NCBI RefSeq assembly: GCF_041154485.1
Contig: NZ_AP028669.1
Location: forward strand, 992,001 to 1,056,000
Length of the DNA stretch: 64,000 nucleotides
Source: Variovorax sp. V93
Lineage (GTDB): Bacteria; Pseudomonadota; Gammaproteobacteria; Burkholderiales; Burkholderiaceae_C
Direction of reading: 5' to 3'
Part shown: positions 61,282 to 64,000 of the stretch, piece by piece
Position numbering within the stretch: position 1 is the first letter of the stretch
How the letters are laid out: each line of letters begins with the position of its first letter
The notes under the pieces: generated by a model
What the model saw: the letters and a program-made list of their open reading frames with translations, nothing else
Told to the model about the DNA's origin: nothing
Database searches by the model: none
Made by a program: the position numbers and the translations under genes

Positions 61282-62052
61282 GTGAAATTCGAGGACCATG
61301 CACCCCCCGCCTCGCCCCCTCCGGGGCCCCATCCCTGCGAGGCCTGCGCGCTGCGCAGGATGGAAGCCTTCCTGCCGGTCGCGCCGCAAGAGCTCGAAGC
61401 CATCGCATCCTTCAGGGCCGGCTCCCGCCGCGTCGCCGCCGGCGCCACCATCATCGACGAGCACCGGCCGAGCGCCGAGCTGTTCACGCTCTATGCCGGG
61501 TGGGCCTTTCGCTACAAGACGCTGAGCGACGGCCGGCGGCAGATCCTGAGCTTTCTGCTGCCCGGCGACTTCATCGGCCTGCAGGACGAGTTTGCCGACG
61601 GCCACACGCACGGCGTGGAGGCCGCCAGCGAAGCCACGCTCTGCGTGTTTCCGCGCGGCAGGCTCTGGGAGCTGTTCCATGCCCAGCCGAAGCTCGGCTA
61701 CGACATCACCTGGCTGGCCGCGCGCGAAGAAAAGCTGGTGGACGACAACCTGGTGACCACGGGCCGCCGCAACGCGGCCGAGCGCGTGGCCATGCTGCTG
61801 ATGCACCTGTACCGCCGGGCCCAGCGCGTGGGCATGGTGCGCGACGGCTGGGTCGAGTTTCCGTTCAGCCAGCAGCACCTGGCCGATGCATTGGGGCTGT
61901 CGCTGGTGCATACCAACAAGACGCTGCGCCGGCTGCAGAGCCTGGGGCTCTACAAGCTCGACGCAGGCTGGCTGCGCATCCTGGAGCCGCGTGCGCTCGA
62001 GGCGCTGGGGGATTATTTCGAGCGCCCGATGCGGCCGACGCCGCTGATCTAA
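61282..62052 (+). CDS. Crp/Fnr-family regulator with three FNR-like cysteines
   Basis: The 256-residue protein has an N-terminal cysteine region, a cyclic-nucleotide-binding-fold domain with LLPGDFIGLQDEF, and a C-terminal winged helix (FSQQHLADALGLSLVHTNKT). Cys19, Cys22 and Cys121 match FNR Cys20, Cys23 and Cys122. The FNR Cys29 position is not cysteine. An oxygen-labile iron-sulfur cluster is therefore doubtful or unusual. TATAGT five bases before the GTG start suggests a leaderless transcript. The 3' end overlaps the convergent lipoprotein gene by four bases. Confidence 0.88.
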   Translation: MKFEDHAPPASPPPGPHPCEACALRRMEAFLPVAPQELEAIASFRAGSRRVAAGATIIDEHRPSAELFTLYAGWAFRYKTLSDGRRQILSFLLPGDFIGLQDEFADGHTHGVEAASEATLCVFPRGRLWELFHAQPKLGYDITWLAAREEKLVDDNLVTTGRRNAAERVAMLLMHLYRRAQRVGMVRDGWVEFPFSQQHLADALGLSLVHTNKTLRRLQSLGLYKLDAGWLRILEPRALEALGDYFERPMRPTPLI

Positions 62053-62936
62053 CGCGCGGCCACCAGCTGCCGCAGGTCGTCCTGGTAGGCCTGCAGCCGG
62101 CGCACCGCCTGCTCCCGCTGGCCGGCGCTCGTGGTGTTGTGCAGCGCGGCCAGGTTGCGGCAGCCTTCCTGCAGCAGGGCCTGCTGGTGGTCGCGCCAGG
62201 GGCCGGGGGGCGGCTCGGCGATGCGCATCACGTAGGCATGGATGGCCGCGCGCGCTTCGGACACCGGGGGCTTGGTGGCGTTGAAGCCGCGCAGCAGTTG
62301 CAGTGCCTCCTGCTGGCGCTGGCGGCGCTCGGCATCGGCCAGCCGCGGGTCAAACACCGACTGCGCCACCTGCCGGCGCAGCAGCTCGCGCTGCTCCGGG
62401 CTCAGCCGGCCATAGAAATCCTCCAGGCGGTCGAGGAAGCGGTCGTATCGCTTTTCCTGCACATCGGCGGCGCTGCGCTCGAGCCAGTCCTTGCGGTAAT
62501 CGGCGTTGTTCTTCGCGTACTTGCGCTCGAGCTGCTGCAGCTGCGCCGCGGTCAGGCTCAATGCCAGCTCGGTGCCCGCCGGCTCGGCACGCTCGGTGAC
62601 CGCCAGCAGGCGCTCGCGGATCTGGTCCGCCATGCGGCAGGCCTGGGCCGCCGTCACGTCGTGCGGCGCCAGGGCCTGCGCTTCCCGCAGCAGGCCGGCA
62701 ATCCGCGGCAGCTCGTTCTGCCGGTGCCAGCTCAGCAATTGCCCGAGCTCGTCGCGCACCTTGGGCGTCTGCGAGCCGTCGAAGTCGAGGTAGGTGTCGA
62801 GCCACCAATAGCTCACCTCGGGCAGGTTGTTGTAGGCCAGCCTGACCGTGCTGCAGCCTGCGAGCGCGGCGGCCATCAGCAGCACGCCGATAATCCGCGC
62901 CAACTTGGCGCAACGCATTCGGGTAGAAAGAAGCAT
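62049..62936 (-). CDS. DUF6279-type lipoprotein
   Basis: The 295-residue product has a signal peptide with lipobox LAGC (near residue 28), then STVRLAYNNLPEVSYWWLDTY and a largely helical body rich in Arg, Gln and Leu, as in the DUF6279 family. Function unknown. The ATG at 62936 shares two bases with the divergent glmU start. ATG 62918 is an alternative that would remove this overlap. Confidence 0.82.
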   Translation of the reverse strand: MLLSTRMRCAKLARIIGVLLMAAALAGCSTVRLAYNNLPEVSYWWLDTYLDFDGSQTPKVRDELGQLLSWHRQNELPRIAGLLREAQALAPHDVTAAQACRMADQIRERLLAVTERAEPAGTELALSLTAAQLQQLERKYAKNNADYRKDWLERSAADVQEKRYDRFLDRLEDFYGRLSPEQRELLRRQVAQSVFDPRLADAERRQRQQEALQLLRGFNATKPPVSEARAAIHAYVMRIAEPPPGPWRDHQQALLQEGCRNLAALHNTTSAGQREQAVRRLQAYQDDLRQLVAAR

Positions 62937-64000
62937 GAATCAGATTCCGCAAGACAACCAGGGACCGGTCGACGTCGTCATCATGGCGGCCGGCAAGGGC
63001 ACGCGCATGAAAAGCAGGCTGCCCAAAGTGTTGCATCGTTTGGCCGGGCGCGCATTGCTCGGGCACGTGACCGATACCGCCGCGCGCATCGGCGCGCGCC
63101 ATGTGGTCGTCGTCACCGGCCACGGTGCGGCCGAGGTCGAGGCCGCCATGGCCGGCAACGCCATTGGCGCCGCGCTGCAGTTCGCGCGGCAGGAGCCGCA
63201 GCTGGGCACCGGCCACGCGGTGCAACAGGCGGCCCCGCTCCTGCCCGACGACGGCACGGTGCTGGTGCTGTCGGGCGACGTGCCGCTGATCGGCGAGGAC
63301 ACGCTGCGCGCGCTGATCGCCGCCAGCAGCGGCCGGCGGCTCGCACTGCTGACCATCGAGTTCGACGATCCCACCGGCTACGGGCGCATCGTGCGCGCCG
63401 AAGGGCAGGCGGGGAGCGAGGTCAGGGCCATCGTCGAGCAGAAGGACGCCACCGAGGCGCAGCGCGAGATCCGCGAGATCTACAGCGGCGTGATGGCCGT
63501 GCCCGCCGCCCTGCTCAAGGGCTGGCTCTCGCGGCTGGACAACCGCAACGCGCAGGGCGAGTACTACCTCACCGACATCGTCAAGCTGGCCGCGGCCGAC
63601 GGCGTGCCCGTGGTCGCGCACGTGATCACCGACAAACTCCAGGTCGCCGGCATCAACAGCCCCGCGCAGCTGGCGGCGCTGGAGCGCGCCTGGCAGCTGC
63701 GGCAGGCCGATGCGCTGATGGCGCAAGGCGTGCGGCTCGCCGATCCCGCGCGCTTCGACCTGCGCGGCGCGCTGGCCTGCGAGGCCGACGTCGAGATCGA
63801 CGTCAACTGCGTGTTCGAGGGATCGGTGTTCCTGGGCGAGGGCGTGCGCATCGGCGCCAACTGCGTGATCGCCAACGCGCGCATCGAGGCGGGCGCGGTG
63901 ATCCACCCGTTCACCCACATCGACGGCGAGAAGGCCGGCGTGAGCGTGGGCGAAAGGTCATTGGTCGGTCCCTTCGCGCGGCTGCGGCCGGGCGCACAGC
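62935..64000 (+). CDS. glmU: GlmU bifunctional UDP-GlcNAc synthesis enzyme, 3' end cut by window
   Basis: The first 355 codons of the gene are in the window, running off the end without a stop. The uridyltransferase domain has VVIMAAGKGTRMKSRLPKVL, the PLIGEDTL region and GEYYLTDIVKLA. The left-handed beta-helix acetyltransferase domain begins with ANCVIANARIEAGAVIHP. GlmU makes UDP-N-acetylglucosamine for wall and lipopolysaccharide. AGAAAGAAG precedes the ATG. It overlaps the start of the divergent lipoprotein gene. Confidence 0.95.
   Translation, partial: MNQIPQDNQGPVDVVIMAAGKGTRMKSRLPKVLHRLAGRALLGHVTDTAARIGARHVVVVTGHGAAEVEAAMAGNAIGAALQFARQEPQLGTGHAVQQAAPLLPDDGTVLVLSGDVPLIGEDTLRALIAASSGRRLALLTIEFDDPTGYGRIVRAEGQAGSEVRAIVEQKDATEAQREIREIYSGVMAVPAALLKGWLSRLDNRNAQGEYYLTDIVKLAAADGVPVVAHVITDKLQVAGINSPAQLAALERAWQLRQADALMAQGVRLADPARFDLRGALACEADVEIDVNCVFEGSVFLGEGVRIGANCVIANARIEAGAVIHPFTHIDGEKAGVSVGERSLVGPFARLRPGAQ

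Overview
The window looks like chromosomal DNA of a Comamonadaceae betaproteobacterium (Burkholderiales), most likely Variovorax or a close relative. This is inferred from the very high GC content, the linkage of an accB-accC-prmA-zinc-ribbon run with nrdA/nrdB and an alanine/lysine-rich H1-like protein, and the protein sequence style. Genes are densely packed on both strands, many with 4-base ATGA overlaps. I see no rRNA, tRNA, CRISPR array, prophage or integrated plasmid. The only mobile-looking DNA is one small palindromic element (about 45140-45401) and a dispersed palindromic repeat with three copies.

Layout. 1-6.1 kb: the 3' part of tldD, a BamE-like lipoprotein with a structured leader, aroG behind what looks like an aromatic-amino-acid attenuator, a cupin, mpl, an unrecognised protein and a TlpA-like thioredoxin. 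6.2-11.4 kb: accB, a short echo of the accC start, accC, prmA, a zinc-ribbon/DUF3426 protein and a PfkB kinase. 11.4-16.6 kb: H1-like protein and class Ia ribonucleotide reductase nrdB/nrdA under a promoter carrying two NrdR boxes. 16.8-23.4 kb: ampD, pilR, pilS, a small zinc-ribbon membrane protein, ypjD/ccsA, and divergent ffh. 23.4-25.5 kb: a two-gene RNA-repair operon (RNA ligase and HD-Pnk). 25.7-33.1 kb: miaB-glrK-yfhG(qseG)-glrR, then a sigma-54 control region and opgH. 33.2-38.2 kb: RND efflux adaptor and pump. 38.2-44.3 kb: phosphatase, lipoprotein, ttcA, folB, pteridine-reductase-like SDR, MidA-like methyltransferase, TauD-like dioxygenase, DUF5329. 44.3-48.7 kb: hisN running into the mobile element, DUF2905, ROK kinase, MocR regulator, DUF2917. 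48.7-54.1 kb: trehalose operon otsB-GH15-otsA and cca. 54.2-64 kb: OmpW, GST, MgtC, Slt, 5-formyl-THF cyclo-ligase, LysR and DUF2917, BLUF photoreceptor divergent from an FNR-like regulator, a lipoprotein, and the 5' part of glmU.

The most informative signals lie between genes. Upstream of aroG, a 24-codon leader with Tyr-Phe-Phe-Ala-Tyr-Phe-Trp-Phe precedes a strong terminator, and part of the leader can pair with the terminator's 5' arm. Downstream of glrR, an exact -24/-12 promoter, two IHF-type sites and two TGTC-N10-GACA motifs (the GlrR site known from enterobacteria) form a complete enhancer-dependent control region. It points at a 67-codon ORF and opgH, so envelope sensing by GlrK/GlrR may control periplasmic glucan synthesis here. 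Between accB and accC an 11-codon copy of the accC start differs only at synonymous third positions. Several genes have a -10-like hexamer 5-9 bases before the start codon, suggesting leaderless transcripts.
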